Below are positions 44,818 through 53,998 of a stretch of DNA of 64,000 nt, piece by piece. Under the pieces are notes generated by a model. That model was given only the letters and a program-made list of their open reading frames with translations, was not told where the DNA came from and ran no database searches. The position numbers and the translations under genes are program-made. Source of the stretch: Longimicrobiaceae bacterium (GTDB taxonomy: Bacteria; Gemmatimonadota; Gemmatimonadetes; Longimicrobiales; Longimicrobiaceae); assembly GCA_030146875.1 (NCBI GenBank), contig JASLAX010000054.1:19489-83488 (forward strand), in the 5' to 3' direction. How positions within the stretch are numbered: the first letter of the stretch is position 1; every line of letters begins with the position of its first letter.

Positions 44818-45174
44818 TCAGCCGTCGGGGTCCACCCGCACCTCGATTCCGTACGCGACGACGTACCGGTGTCCCTCCGCCTCGTGCAGCGTGAGCCAGA
44901 GGGGCGGCTCCGTGCCGGGGGCGTAGTCGGGGGCGGAGTGCTCGACCCACGCCCGCTCCTCCGGCGTGCAGCGGCGGATCAGGGCGTGGTGGAAGCGGGC
45001 GCCCACCTCGCCGAGCGAGTCCCAGGCAGGGCGCAGGAAGCGGATGGCCAGCACGCGGCGGTGGGGCCCGCGCCAGGCGGCCACCAGCACCTCGTGCTCG
45101 TCTCTCCTCCCGACCTCCCAGTCCCACGCGCCCACCTCGTTGGCGCGCGCGATCGCATCGTCCGGCGTCTCCAT
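44818..45174 (-). CDS. 118-aa protein of unknown function
   Basis: Soluble, acidic and Trp-rich (WDWEVGRRDEHEVLVAAWRG, VEHSAPDYAPGTEPPLWLTL). Starts 12 bases after the asparaginase gene and precedes coaA, all same strand. C-terminus HRYVVAYGIEVRVDPDG. No family recognised. Confidence 0.6.
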   Translation of the reverse strand: METPDDAIARANEVGAWDWEVGRRDEHEVLVAAWRGPHRRVLAIRFLRPAWDSLGEVGARFHHALIRRCTPEERAWVEHSAPDYAPGTEPPLWLTLHEAEGHRYVVAYGIEVRVDPDG

Positions 45175-45186
45175 GTCCGTCCTTCG

Positions 45187-46284
45187 TCAGCGCGGCTCGT
45201 CGCGGAAGATCTCCACCGTCACCCTGCCGTCGGCGCCCACGCGGGCACGGTACATCCCCGTGGAGTTGAAGGGCCAGGCCACGTTGCCGGCGGGGTCCAT
45301 GGCGATCACCCCGCCCTCGCCGCGGACGCGCACCAGGTCGCCCATCACCACGTGGTCCGCGGCGCGGGCCAGCGGCTCGTTCAGAAGCTCCACGCGCGCG
45401 CAGATGCTGCGGGCGACCGTCCAGCGGATGAAGAACTCGCCGTGGCCGGTGGCGGAGACGGCGCAGCTCTCGTTGCTGGCGTACGTCCCGGCCCCGATGA
45501 TGGGCGCGTCGCCCACGCGGCCCCAGCGCTTGTTGGTCATGCCGCCGGTGGAGGTGCCCGCCGCCAGGTTGCCGGCGCGGTCCAGCGCCACGGCGCCCAC
45601 GGTGCCGAGCTTCCGGTCGTCGGGAACGGAGTAGGCGGTTCCACGGCGGGCGGTGTCGGCCTGCGTCCGCTGGCGGCGCTCGTCCTCGAGCGCGCGCTGC
45701 AGCCCGCGCCAGCGGCCCTCCACGTAGAAGTAGCTCTCGGGAACCAGCTCCATTCCCACCGACTGCGCGAACTCCTCCGCGCCCGCGCCGGTGAGCATGA
45801 CGTGGGGCGAGCGCTCCATGACCGCGCGGGCCAGGTCGATGGGGTTCTTCACGCGCCGCAGCCCCGCCACGGCGCCGGCGCGCAGGGTGGCGCCGTCCAT
45901 GATGGAGGCGTCGAGCTCGTTCTTCCCCTCGTGGGTGAAGACGGCGCCCTTGCCGGCGTTGAACAGCGGGGAGTCCTCCATCACGTTGATGGCGGCCTCC
46001 ACCGCGTCCAGCGAGGTGCCGCCGCGCTCCAGCACCCGCCACCCCGCCAGCGCCGCCTGCTCCATCGCCGCGCGGTACTCGGCCTCGCGCTCGGGCGGCA
46101 GACCCTGGCGCGTGATGTTCCCCGCGCCGCCGTGGATCACCAGCCCCCAGCGCGCGCCCGCCGGAGCCGCGGGCGCGGCGGGCGGGGCGCCCGGGCCCGG
46201 CGGCATCCCCATGGTCCGCGTGGACGGCCCGCACGCCGTCAGCAGCAGCGCGGCCAGCGCCGCGCCCGTCGCTCTCGCCTTCAT
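45187..46284 (-). CDS. isoaspartyl peptidase/L-asparaginase lipoprotein (Ntn hydrolase)
   Basis: 365 residues. Lipobox LLLTACGPS makes it an exported, membrane-bound enzyme, unlike the usual cytosolic EcAIII. WGLVIHGGAGNITRQG, ERGGTSLDAVEAAINVMEDSP, NAGKGAVFTHEGKNELDASIMDG are hallmarks; the self-cleavage site is DDRKLGTVGAVALD with Thr as nucleophile, and GDAPIIGAGTYA follows. It hydrolyses isoaspartyl dipeptides or asparagine, probably in peptide scavenging. GGAGGAG ribosome binding site. Confidence 0.93.
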   Translation of the reverse strand: MKARATGAALAALLLTACGPSTRTMGMPPGPGAPPAAPAAPAGARWGLVIHGGAGNITRQGLPPEREAEYRAAMEQAALAGWRVLERGGTSLDAVEAAINVMEDSPLFNAGKGAVFTHEGKNELDASIMDGATLRAGAVAGLRRVKNPIDLARAVMERSPHVMLTGAGAEEFAQSVGMELVPESYFYVEGRWRGLQRALEDERRQRTQADTARRGTAYSVPDDRKLGTVGAVALDRAGNLAAGTSTGGMTNKRWGRVGDAPIIGAGTYASNESCAVSATGHGEFFIRWTVARSICARVELLNEPLARAADHVVMGDLVRVRGEGGVIAMDPAGNVAWPFNSTGMYRARVGADGRVTVEIFRDEPR

Positions 46285-46516
46285 CGGCCCGCTCTCCTCC
46301 CCCGGGTTCCCGCCGCCAGGCCGCACCCGCGCGGCTCTCGCGTCCGTCGTCGTTCGTCATCCCAACCCATCGTGCCGCGATCCGCCGCCCGAGCGCCGGC
46401 CCTCCGCCGACAGCACACCGGCGATCCGCCGCGGGTTCGATGGCTGTTCCGAACGTAGGTCGCGCCCCCCCGCGCGGCAACGGGAGGTGGCTGCTCGCCG
46501 GCGTCGGCTGCGGAAC

Positions 46517-46556
46517 CCCTCACCCCCGGCCGCTCTCCCACAAGGGGAGAGGTGCC
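46517..46556 (-). repeat. dispersed intergenic repeat, copy 2
   Basis: Inverted copy of 18818-18856. CCTCACCCCCGGCCGCTCTC, then CCACAAGGGGAGAGG; stems cctctcc/ggagagg kept. Both copies lie outside genes, like REP-type elements. Confidence 0.7.
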
Positions 46557-46734
46557 CCGCCATTCGCGCACTCCGGCGGGATCTCGCGTCGGCGACCTCG
46601 GATGCGTGGTTCGTCAGGCCCAGGCCCGCGCCACGGACGAGTCGGCGGGTGCTCGCTGCGTCCGCGGAGGCACTGGTGCGGTTCCTCGACCCCGGTCGCG
46701 TCGGACGGGCTCGCGGGGCCACGGAAAGCAGGAC

Positions 46735-46782
46735 AGCCCGCGCAGGCGGGCTTCGTGTCGTTGTTGCAGCGGTTTCAACCGC
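46735..46782. repeat. two short inverted repeats
   Basis: agcccgc/gcgggct (46735-46741, 46746-46752) and gcggtt/aaccgc (46769-46782), 17 bases apart. The pattern resembles an intergenic REP-like unit; no second copy was noticed in this window. Confidence 0.45.
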
Positions 46783-46881
46783 CGGGTCACTGCGCGAGGT
46801 TTGGCCGAAGCCGCGGCCATGCCGGTCCTCTTCCGCATGAGGACGAGGGCAGCGAGCCTGAGCGAGCGGGTGAGGGCCGGC

Positions 46882-48051
46882 CTACGGCCGCGGCTCCAGG
46901 CGGTAGACGCGGCCGTTGGTGCTGGTCAGGTAGACCTCTCCGCGCGAGTCCTCTCCGAACGAGGTCACGTTCCCCAGGTCGCCCAGGGTCCACGAGCGGC
47001 CGTCCACGGCGGCGGAGCCGTTCCAGCGGAACGAGCGCACCCAGCCCTGGCAGTAGTCGGAGTACAGGTAGTGCCCGCGGAGCGAGGAGATGGCCGCGCC
47101 GCGGTAGACCACGCCGCCGGTGATGGAGCAGCCGTCGTCGTGCGTGTACTCCAGCGCGGGCGTCACCAGCCCCTCGGTGGGGCAGCCGCTGGAGGGGGCG
47201 TAGCAGTGCGTGCCCTCCATGTAGCTCCACCCGTAGTTCAGCCCGCCGCGGTCGGCGCGCACCACGTTCACCTCCTCCCACCGGCTCTGGCCCACGTCCG
47301 CCACGTAGAGCAGCCCCGAGTCCCGGTCGAACGCCAGGCGCCACGGGTTGCGCACGCCCGTGGCCCAGATCTCCGGCCGCTTCCCGGGCTGGCCCACGAA
47401 CGGGTTGTCGGCGGGGATGCCGTAGGGGGTGCCGCCGTCCACGTCCAGGCGCAGGATGTCGCCCAGCAGCGTCGCCGCGTTCTGGCCGTGCCCCTGCGGG
47501 TCGCCGCCGCTGCCGCCGTCGCCCATGGCCACGTAGAGCTTGCCGTCGGGGCCGAACAGGACGTGCCCACCGTTGTGGTTGGAGTAGGGCTGGTCCACGC
47601 CCAGGACCAGGAGGGCCGACGCGGGGTCCGCCCGGTCGGGATCGGCGGCGCTGGCGCGGTAGCGCTCGATGCGCGTGTCGCCCGAGCGGTCCGTGTAGTT
47701 GACGTACAGGAAGCCGTTGCTGTCGTAGCGCGGGTGGAAGGCCACGCTCAACAGCCCCCGCTCGCCGCCGGACGCCACCCGGTCGGTGATGTCCAGGAAC
47801 GGCGTGGGCCGGAGCTGCCCGTCGCGGATCACGCGGATGCGCCCCGGCTGCTCCACCACGAACAGGCGCGCGTCTCCCGGCGGCGTGGCGACGTGCACGG
47901 GAGAGGCGAGGCCGGACGCCACCTCCACGGCGCGCAGGCCGTCGTCGGGGAGCGTGGTCCCTCCGCCGCCGTCGCCCCGACCGTCGCCGGAGCAGGCGGG
48001 GAGCGCCAGCGCCAGGAGCGCGGCGAGGGGCAGGGCGGCGCGAGTGAGCAT
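46882..48051 (-). CDS. PQQ-type sugar dehydrogenase (Gdh-like beta-propeller)
   Basis: 389 residues. Lipoprotein signal (LALALPACSG). Soluble GDH-like six-bladed propeller: GLASPVHVATPPGDARLFVVEQPGRIRVI, FHPRYDSNGFLYVNYTDRSGDTRIERY, SNHNGGHVLFGPDGKLYVAMGDGGSGGDP and GVRNPWRLAFDRDSGLLYVADVGQ. The family oxidises sugars with pyrroloquinoline quinone, though many homologues prove to be of unknown substrate. Ends YRLEPRP. Confidence 0.9.
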   Translation of the reverse strand: MLTRAALPLAALLALALPACSGDGRGDGGGGTTLPDDGLRAVEVASGLASPVHVATPPGDARLFVVEQPGRIRVIRDGQLRPTPFLDITDRVASGGERGLLSVAFHPRYDSNGFLYVNYTDRSGDTRIERYRASAADPDRADPASALLVLGVDQPYSNHNGGHVLFGPDGKLYVAMGDGGSGGDPQGHGQNAATLLGDILRLDVDGGTPYGIPADNPFVGQPGKRPEIWATGVRNPWRLAFDRDSGLLYVADVGQSRWEEVNVVRADRGGLNYGWSYMEGTHCYAPSSGCPTEGLVTPALEYTHDDGCSITGGVVYRGAAISSLRGHYLYSDYCQGWVRSFRWNGSAAVDGRSWTLGDLGNVTSFGEDSRGEVYLTSTNGRVYRLEPRP

Positions 48052-48080
48052 GGGGGACCGGGGGAGGGGGGAGGATGCGC

Positions 48081-48114
48081 GCGAGCCCCGCCGGACGGTG
48101 CCGGCGGGGCTCGC
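48081..48114 (-). terminator. perfect 14-bp hairpin
   Basis: gcgagccccgccgg, loop acggtg, ccggcggggctcgc. Lies eight bases after the 79-aa gene's stop. Confidence 0.75.
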
Positions 48115-48121
48115 GGGGGCG

Positions 48122-48361
48122 TCAGACCTCGGGGGGTTCCTCGTCCAGGATCTCGCGGGCGTCGCGGACGCGGTGGAACGGCACCATCACCGCCACGCCG
48201 CTCCCGGCCGTGCCCTGGTCCCCGGCGCCGAAGGTCCCCCCGTGCTCGCCGCCCCCGACCTGGGCGGGGATGCCCGCCTCGGTCAGCGTCTCCACGGCCA
48301 TGTCGGCCTCGTAGACCGCCCCGTACGAGGCGACCTCCATCCAGCGCATCGGTTCCGTCAC
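48122..48361 (-). CDS. DUF2007-like small protein
   Basis: 79 residues. WMEVASYGAVYEADMAVETLTEAGIPAQV and FHRVRDAREILDEEP parallel the DUF2007-like protein at 30621 (VARFYTRHEAEWAQTYLSAAG, VRPEEAEDAREVL). The loop is Gly-rich. Function unknown. Confidence 0.6.
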   Translation of the reverse strand: MTEPMRWMEVASYGAVYEADMAVETLTEAGIPAQVGGGEHGGTFGAGDQGTAGSGVAVMVPFHRVRDAREILDEEPPEV

Positions 48362-48439
48362 GGCTGCCTCCTCTGGTCCACGGTGGGATGGATCGGGCCG
48401 TACCAGGGGCGCGCAGGGAGCGTGCCGCCGCGGGCTCCC

Positions 48440-49606
48440 TCAGCCCTCCACCACCCCGCAGTACTCCGCGGCCGCGCGGGCGTAGACGTCGGCGCAGCGG
48501 GCCACGGAGGCCAGGTCCACCCACTCCACCGCGGCGTGAGCGCCCTCCCCCGCGGGGCCCAGGACCACGCAGTCGATCCCCGCCTCCGCCATCAGCGCGG
48601 TGTCCATCCAGTACGGCGCCCCGAAGCGCGGCGGCGCCTCGCCCAGCACCGCCGCGCCGGCGCGCTGCACCGCGGCGACGATGGGGGAGTCCGGGCGCGC
48701 CTCCCACCCGCCGCGGGTCAGCAGCGGGCGCACCGTCGCGCGGAAGGTGTCGTCCTCCCCCGCCAGCGCGTCCACGATCGCCCGCACCTCGGCCAGCACG
48801 TCCGCCTCCGTCTCGCCGGGCACCGTGCGGCGCTCGACCTCCAGCCGGCAGCTCGCGGCGTAGGTGCTGGTCCCGGTGCCGCCGTGCAGCGTGGCGGCGT
48901 GCAGGGAAGGGGGGCCCACCAGCGGGTGCGGCGCCCTGGCCCGGACGTCGCGCTCCAGCGCGTCCAGCCGGGCCAGGAAGCGCCCCATGAGCATGTTGGC
49001 GTCGATCCCGTCTTGGAAGCGGCTCCCGTGCGCGGCGCGGCCCTCCACCACCACCTCGATCCAGCGGAAGCCCTTGTGGGCCACGCAGGTCTCCATCTCC
49101 GTGGGCTCGGTCACGATGGCCGCGTCCGCGCGGTGGTGGCGCAGCACCTCCTCCATCCCCCGGCTCGCCACCTCCTCGTCCGCCACGCCCACCACCAGCA
49201 GGTCGCCGCGCAGGCGCACGCCGGCCTCGCGCAGGGCGCGCACCGCCTCCACCGCCGCGGCCAGGCCGCACTTCATGTCGTACGCGCCGCGGCCGTGCAT
49301 CCGCCCGTCGTCCACCCGCGGGTCGAAGGGCGCGTCCTCCATCCCCTCCGTCCCCACGGTGTCGAGGTGCGCGTACAGCAGGAGCGACGGGCCTCCCCCC
49401 GCGCCCCGCAGCCGGCCCACGACGGAGACGCGCCCGGGCTCCGGCTCGTGGCGGGCGACCTCCATCCCCTCCTGCCGCAGCACGGCCTCCAGGTGCTCCG
49501 CCACCGCCGCCTCGCCGCCGCTCTCCGGGTCGAAGTACGGGTTCACGGAGGGGATGCGGACCAGGTCGGCCAGCGTGGACGCGAGGCGGTCGTGGTCGAT
49601 GCGCAC
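48440..49606 (-). CDS. M20 family metallopeptidase/deacylase (ArgE/DapE type)
   Basis: 388 residues from the GTG at 49606 (an ATG at 49672 is possible). Zinc-ligand motifs: LLLYAHLDTVGTE (His, Asp), GRGAYDMKCGLAAAVEAV (Asp), GVADEEVASRGMEEVL (catalytic Glu pair), and a late APYWMDTALMAEAG. A lid/dimerisation domain lies at about 185-300. Hydrolyses N-acylated amino acids or succinyl-diaminopimelate; exact substrate not clear. Confidence 0.9.
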   Translation of the reverse strand: MRIDHDRLASTLADLVRIPSVNPYFDPESGGEAAVAEHLEAVLRQEGMEVARHEPEPGRVSVVGRLRGAGGGPSLLLYAHLDTVGTEGMEDAPFDPRVDDGRMHGRGAYDMKCGLAAAVEAVRALREAGVRLRGDLLVVGVADEEVASRGMEEVLRHHRADAAIVTEPTEMETCVAHKGFRWIEVVVEGRAAHGSRFQDGIDANMLMGRFLARLDALERDVRARAPHPLVGPPSLHAATLHGGTGTSTYAASCRLEVERRTVPGETEADVLAEVRAIVDALAGEDDTFRATVRPLLTRGGWEARPDSPIVAAVQRAGAAVLGEAPPRFGAPYWMDTALMAEAGIDCVVLGPAGEGAHAAVEWVDLASVARCADVYARAAAEYCGVVEG

Positions 49607-49635
49607 GGTAGGTCGGCGTCGAAGGGGGATGCGAA

Positions 49636-49669
49636 GACGGCGTCCCCCCACGATACGGAGGACGCCGTC
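49636..49669 (-). terminator. hairpin upstream of the M20 gene
   Basis: gacggcgtcc and ggacgccgtc pair perfectly around a 14-base loop, 34 bases past the stop of the 141-aa lipoprotein gene. Confidence 0.6.
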
Positions 49670-49702
49670 CACGGCGACAGGGGCCCTGCGCGGACGCCCG
49701 GC

Positions 49703-50128
49703 TCAGTCGATCTGGAAGGCGGGGGACGGGAGGTGCCAGGGCATGTTCGCGCCCTCGATGGAGGCGAGGGCCACCACCAGGCGCCCCTCGGCGCTGGTGT
49801 CGCCGGCGGGGACCCGCAGCGAGTCCACCAGCGTGGCCCCCGGCGCGAGCTTCACCTCGCCGGCGCCCGCCACCGCGGCGCAGACGCGGCCCTCGATGGT
49901 GTTCCAGTCCCCGCCGCTGCGTCCCTCCAGGGTGGCCAGGCAGGTCAGCACCGTGCGGTCGAAGTCCGAGTCGTTGCGCACGCGCACCACGGCGAACGCG
50001 CCGGGCGCCACGCGGGGCGTCAGCACCTGCACGGTCACGTCCCTGTCGCCGGGCTGCGGCTCGAGCAGGGGATCGCAGGCGGGGAGCAGGGCGGCCAGGA
50101 GGAGCGTGGCGAGGATGCGGCGGGGCAT
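49703..50128 (-). CDS. 141-aa lipoprotein
   Basis: Signal peptide ends LLLAALLPACDP. Predicted beta-sandwich: VTVQVLTPRVAPGAFAVVRV, RTVLTCLATLEGRSGGDWNT, EVKLAPGATLVDSLRVPAGD. Two Cys could pair. No family recognised; looks like a small immunoglobulin-like domain at the membrane. Confidence 0.7.
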   Translation of the reverse strand: MPRRILATLLLAALLPACDPLLEPQPGDRDVTVQVLTPRVAPGAFAVVRVRNDSDFDRTVLTCLATLEGRSGGDWNTIEGRVCAAVAGAGEVKLAPGATLVDSLRVPAGDTSAEGRLVVALASIEGANMPWHLPSPAFQID

Positions 50129-50219
50129 GGTCGGTCTCCGTGGGGTGGATGCAGACGTTCGTGTGCTCGGGGAAAGAACGCGCGGGCCCCTCCGGACGGG
50201 ACACCGCGCCTCCCTGCCT

Positions 50220-51149
50220 TCAGCCCACGCCGTAGCGGTCGCGCAGCACGCGCAGGTGGTGCTCGGCGTGGCCGGCCAGGATCCACGCCAGGGCGCGGGC
50301 GCTCACCGGCACCTCGCTGGCCGTGCCGCGGCGCGTCCACGCCTCGGCGGGGAGCCCGCGGACCAGGGTGAGGGTGGCGGCGCGCACGCTCTCCATCTCC
50401 TCCGCGATCTCGGCCAGCGGCCGCCGGTCGGCGCCCGACGCGGCCGCGTAGGAGTTCTCCTCGAACGCGGGCAGCGGCGTCGCGTCCCCCCGGCCGATGC
50501 GGAGCAGGCGGTAGGCGAAGATGCGCTCCGCGTCGGCCACGTGCGCCACCAGCTCGCGCACGCTCCACTTCTCCTCCGCGTAGCGGTGCCCCTCCCGCTC
50601 GGGGGGGACGGAGGCCAGCGCGGCGCGCATGCGGGCGCCCTGCTCGTGCAGGGTGTGGACCACGTCGCCGTCGGGCACGGCGGCCACGTACGGGGCGTAG
50701 AAGGGCGCGAACTCGTCGCCGGCGGGGCGGACGGCGGTGGGTGCGGTCACGGGACGGTCTCTCCTGCGGCGCGGGGGACGGGGGGTGGCGACGGCGGGCG
50801 CCCCGCCCACCTGGGCCAGGGCGGCGCGCTCGGCGCGCGAAAGCTGGCGGTGGCCGCGCCGCTTGGCGAGGGCCCGCTCGCGCTCCAGCGCGCGGAGGCG
50901 CGGCAGCAGGCGCGCGCGCTCCGCTTCCATCTCGTCGAGGAGCGCCAGCATGACCTCGCCCGGCGGGACCGCCGGCCGGCGGTCTCCCACGGTCAGCCCC
51001 AGGCGGTCGTACAGCCGCTCCACGCCGGCCGGGTAGCCCACGCCCGTGCGGCGCCCCATCAGCCCCGCGCAGTGGCGCAGCGACGAGAGGCGGAGCCGCG
51101 GGTCCAGCGCGGGGTCGCGGACCTGCCTGGCGGCCTGGGGAAAGCTCAT
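50220..51149 (-). CDS. DinB-domain protein, possibly fused to an unknown N-terminal region
   Basis: The frame is open for 309 codons from the ATG at 51149. Residues 134-309 are a DinB four-helix bundle: LHEQGARMRAALASVPPEREG, YAEEKWSVRELVAHVADAER, LAEIAEEMESVRAATLTLVRGL and LAWILAGHAEHHLRVLRDRYG, with the three His that bind metal. An internal GTG at 50750 has a strong AGGAGAG site, so the short form (176 residues) may be the real product. The N-terminal 130 residues have natural composition (RHCAGLMGRRTGVGYPAGVE, PGEVMLALLDEMEAERARLL) but no recognised family. Confidence 0.75.
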   Translation of the reverse strand: MSFPQAARQVRDPALDPRLRLSSLRHCAGLMGRRTGVGYPAGVERLYDRLGLTVGDRRPAVPPGEVMLALLDEMEAERARLLPRLRALERERALAKRRGHRQLSRAERAALAQVGGAPAVATPRPPRRRRDRPVTAPTAVRPAGDEFAPFYAPYVAAVPDGDVVHTLHEQGARMRAALASVPPEREGHRYAEEKWSVRELVAHVADAERIFAYRLLRIGRGDATPLPAFEENSYAAASGADRRPLAEIAEEMESVRAATLTLVRGLPAEAWTRRGTASEVPVSARALAWILAGHAEHHLRVLRDRYGVG

Positions 51150-51343
51150 GGGCGCGGGCGGAAGTTCGGGGGTGGGCTGGCACCGAAATGATGGGCCCAC
51201 GCGCTCGCTCGGGCAAGCCGCACCTATGGGCCGTGTGGGGGCGGAGGGTTGATGGGCCAGGGGCCGAAGCGTAGCTTCCACGCTCCAGCATTCCCTTCCC
51301 AGCCGCCGGGCCCTCCGGCGCCGTGCCCTCCTCCGCAGGTCCC

Positions 51344-53920
51344 ATGCATCCGCGCACCCGCACCCTCTCCCCCGCGGCGGCCCTGGCCCTGGCGCTGCTC
51401 GCCGCCTGCGGCGACGACGGCACCCGCCCCCAGCCGGCCCCCGCGCGCCCCGCGAACACCCTGACGGAGCTGCGCTGCACGGCCACGGTCGCGCCGGCCG
51501 CCGTGGCCTGCGTGGAGGCGGACCCGAACGCCGCATCCGCCCGCCGCGGCGGGCCGCGCGCCGCCGTGCGCACCGTGGGCAACCAGGGGCGCTACGTGCG
51601 GCTGGCCTCGTCCAACGCGGCCTACGCGGGCGGCGTGTACTCGGTGGACGTGACGGTGCAGAACCTCTCGAACCTGCCGTTCGGCACCGCCGACGGCACC
51701 GCGCGGCACGCGCAGGGGGTGCGGACCTTCTTCCACGTGGAGCCGTCGGGCGCGGGGGGAACCGTGACCGTGGCCAACGCGACGGGAATGGCCACCTACA
51801 CCGCCACCTCGCAGTCGTACTTCCAGTACGGGGGCCAGATCGGCGGCGTGGACGGGGCCGAGCTGGGGGGGGACGGCATCCTGGACCCTGCCGAGACCTC
51901 GTCCGCGCGGTCGTGGCAGTTCAACGTGCCGGGCACGGTGACCGCCTTCAGCTTCAGCGTGTTCGTGGCCGCGGAGATCCCCTCGGGCGCGCTGGTGACG
52001 GTGGCGCCGCAGGTCTCCTCCATCTCGCCGGCCACGCTGGTTCCCGGCGGCACGGCCACGCTCACGGGCATCAACTTCGATTCCACCGCCGCCGGCAACG
52101 CGGTGACCATCGGCGGCGTGGCGGCCACGGTGACGGGCGGCACGGCCACGGAGCTGCAGGTGACGGTGCCCTGCGTGGCCACGGGGAGCGTGGCGGTGAA
52201 CGTCACTACGGGCGGCATGCGCGGCGCCGACCTGGCCCACCCGCTGCAGGGCAACGTGCGCACCCTGGCCGTGGGCCAGGCGGCGGTGGTGAGCGACGGC
52301 TCGCAGGTCGCCTGCAACGAGCTTCCGGCCACGGGCGCGGCGGCGCGCTACGTGGTGGCGGTCTACAACACCTCCACCTCCCCCGGCACCACCGCGGGCT
52401 TCCAGGTGGCGTCCGACGTCACGGGGGTTCCCCCGCGCCAGGTCCGCGCGCCCGCTGCGCCGCGGCTCGACCGCGCCGCCTACCCGGGCGAGCCCTCGGA
52501 GGAGCGCCACGCCGAGATCATGGAGCGGAACCGCCGCGCGATGGAGCGCCTGCGCGCCCGGCCCGCGTCCCGCGGCCCGCGGGTGGAGGTCTCCCGCGAG
52601 GTCGTGCCCCCGCCCGCCACGCGCGAGTTCCGCGTGGCGAACATCAACGTGGGCGACATCTGCAACAACTACTTCAGCGTCAACGCCACGCGCGTCTACT
52701 ACAACGGCAAGGTGGCCATCTACGAGGACGACGCCACCCCGGCGGGGTTGAAGGCGTCGGCCAACGCGGCGATGCAGTCGTACTACACCCTGATCGGCGA
52801 CCAGTACAACGCCGACATGGAGCCGGTGATCCGCACCAACTTCGGCGACCCGATCCTGCGCGACACGCTCACGGACAACAACGGGGTGCTGGTCGCGCTC
52901 TTCACGCCCACCATCAACAACCAGTTCGGCGGGGTCGCCGGGTTCGTGGTGGGCTGCGACCTGTACGCCCGCGGCGCCGGGAACGAGTCCAGCAACCACG
53001 GCGAGGTGTTCTACGCGTACCAGCCGACGGTCGTGGGCACGGGCTACGCGAGCTTCACCCCGGACTCGTGGTACTGGAGCATCCGCGCCACCTTCATCCA
53101 CGAGACCAAGCACCTGGCCTCGTACCAGGCCCGCGCGGTGAGCGGCGCCCCCTTCGAGGCCGGCTGGCTGGAGGAGGGCACCGCCCGCCACTCCGAGGAG
53201 ATGTGGGCGCGCACCTCCGTCTACGGCGTGGCGTGGAAGGGGAACACCGGGTACGGCAGCGCGGCCGTGCCGGGCAGCGTGTACTGCGACAACCGGCCGA
53301 GCTGGGCGTCCTGCCAGGCCACCAACCCGCGGCGGCCGTCGCTGAACATGTACCGGCACTTCCAGGGGCTCTACACCTTCCTGCGGGCACCGGGCAGCTA
53401 CTCGCCGTTCGGGAGCACGTCGGCGGGGGGCTCGTCGTTCTACGCCACGAGCTGGTCGCTGGTGCGCTACGCCATCGACCGGTACGGGGCGTCGGACGCG
53501 GCGTTCCTGACCGCGCTGAACTCGTCCACGACCACCGGCACCACCAACCTGGCCGCGCGGTCCGGCGTCTCCCTGGAGCAGCTCATGGGGGGCTGGGCGC
53601 TGGCGCTGTACGCGGACGACTACCCCGGGCTGGCCGCGCCGACCACGGACCTCCAGATGCCGACCTGGGACTTCCGCTCCATGTACACGGGGATGAACAC
53701 GGACTTCCCGGCGACGTTCGCCACGAACTACCCCATCACGCCCACCGCCCTGACGCTGGGCTCGTTCTCGCCGGTGAGCGTGGCGAGCGTGGCCGGGGGC
53801 GGGGTGGCGTACTTCGAGCTCTCGGGCACCCACACCCAGACGCAGCTCTTGAAGCTGCTGGGCACCGGCGGCGGGGCGGTCCCCTCCACCTTCCGCGTGG
53901 CGATCGCCCGGCTGCAGTAG
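51344..53920 (+). CDS. large TIG/HExxH metallopeptidase-like lipoprotein
   Basis: 858 residues. Lipobox LLAACGDD. Residues about 40-215 form the same domain as in the Lamin-tail protein at 29261: CTATVAPAAVAC, YVRLASSNAAYAGG, VDVTVQNLSNLPFGTADG and SWQFNVPGTVTAFSFSV. Then an IPT/TIG domain (VSSISPATLVPGGTATLTGINFDS, about 225-305), a linker, and a peptidase-like domain with His586-Glu-Thr-Lys-His590 in FIHETKHLAS and a Glu610/611 in WLEEGTARHSEE, about 20 residues on, as in gluzincins (M30-like). C-terminus is strand-rich. Probably an outer-surface protease. Strong hairpin follows. Confidence 0.82.
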   Translation: MHPRTRTLSPAAALALALLAACGDDGTRPQPAPARPANTLTELRCTATVAPAAVACVEADPNAASARRGGPRAAVRTVGNQGRYVRLASSNAAYAGGVYSVDVTVQNLSNLPFGTADGTARHAQGVRTFFHVEPSGAGGTVTVANATGMATYTATSQSYFQYGGQIGGVDGAELGGDGILDPAETSSARSWQFNVPGTVTAFSFSVFVAAEIPSGALVTVAPQVSSISPATLVPGGTATLTGINFDSTAAGNAVTIGGVAATVTGGTATELQVTVPCVATGSVAVNVTTGGMRGADLAHPLQGNVRTLAVGQAAVVSDGSQVACNELPATGAAARYVVAVYNTSTSPGTTAGFQVASDVTGVPPRQVRAPAAPRLDRAAYPGEPSEERHAEIMERNRRAMERLRARPASRGPRVEVSREVVPPPATREFRVANINVGDICNNYFSVNATRVYYNGKVAIYEDDATPAGLKASANAAMQSYYTLIGDQYNADMEPVIRTNFGDPILRDTLTDNNGVLVALFTPTINNQFGGVAGFVVGCDLYARGAGNESSNHGEVFYAYQPTVVGTGYASFTPDSWYWSIRATFIHETKHLASYQARAVSGAPFEAGWLEEGTARHSEEMWARTSVYGVAWKGNTGYGSAAVPGSVYCDNRPSWASCQATNPRRPSLNMYRHFQGLYTFLRAPGSYSPFGSTSAGGSSFYATSWSLVRYAIDRYGASDAAFLTALNSSTTTGTTNLAARSGVSLEQLMGGWALALYADDYPGLAAPTTDLQMPTWDFRSMYTGMNTDFPATFATNYPITPTALTLGSFSPVSVASVAGGGVAYFELSGTHTQTQLLKLLGTGGGAVPSTFRVAIARLQ

Positions 53921-53937
53921 CGCGCCTCCCCCGCGGA

Positions 53938-53982
53938 GCGACGAGGCCCGCCGTCCCCCCCGGGGGCGGCGGGCCTCGTCGC
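53938..53982. terminator. perfect 16-bp hairpin between convergent genes
   Basis: gcgacgaggcccgccg (53938-53953) pairs perfectly with cggcgggcctcgtcgc (53967-53982). Confidence 0.8.
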
Positions 53983-53998
53983 TTCCGGCCGCCGCGGG

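Larger units (their letters stand above)
46285..46881. other. repeat-rich intergenic region
   Basis: No gene recognised. Contains the second copy of the dispersed repeat (46517-46556) and two short hairpins (46735-46752; 46769-46782). Confidence 0.5.
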
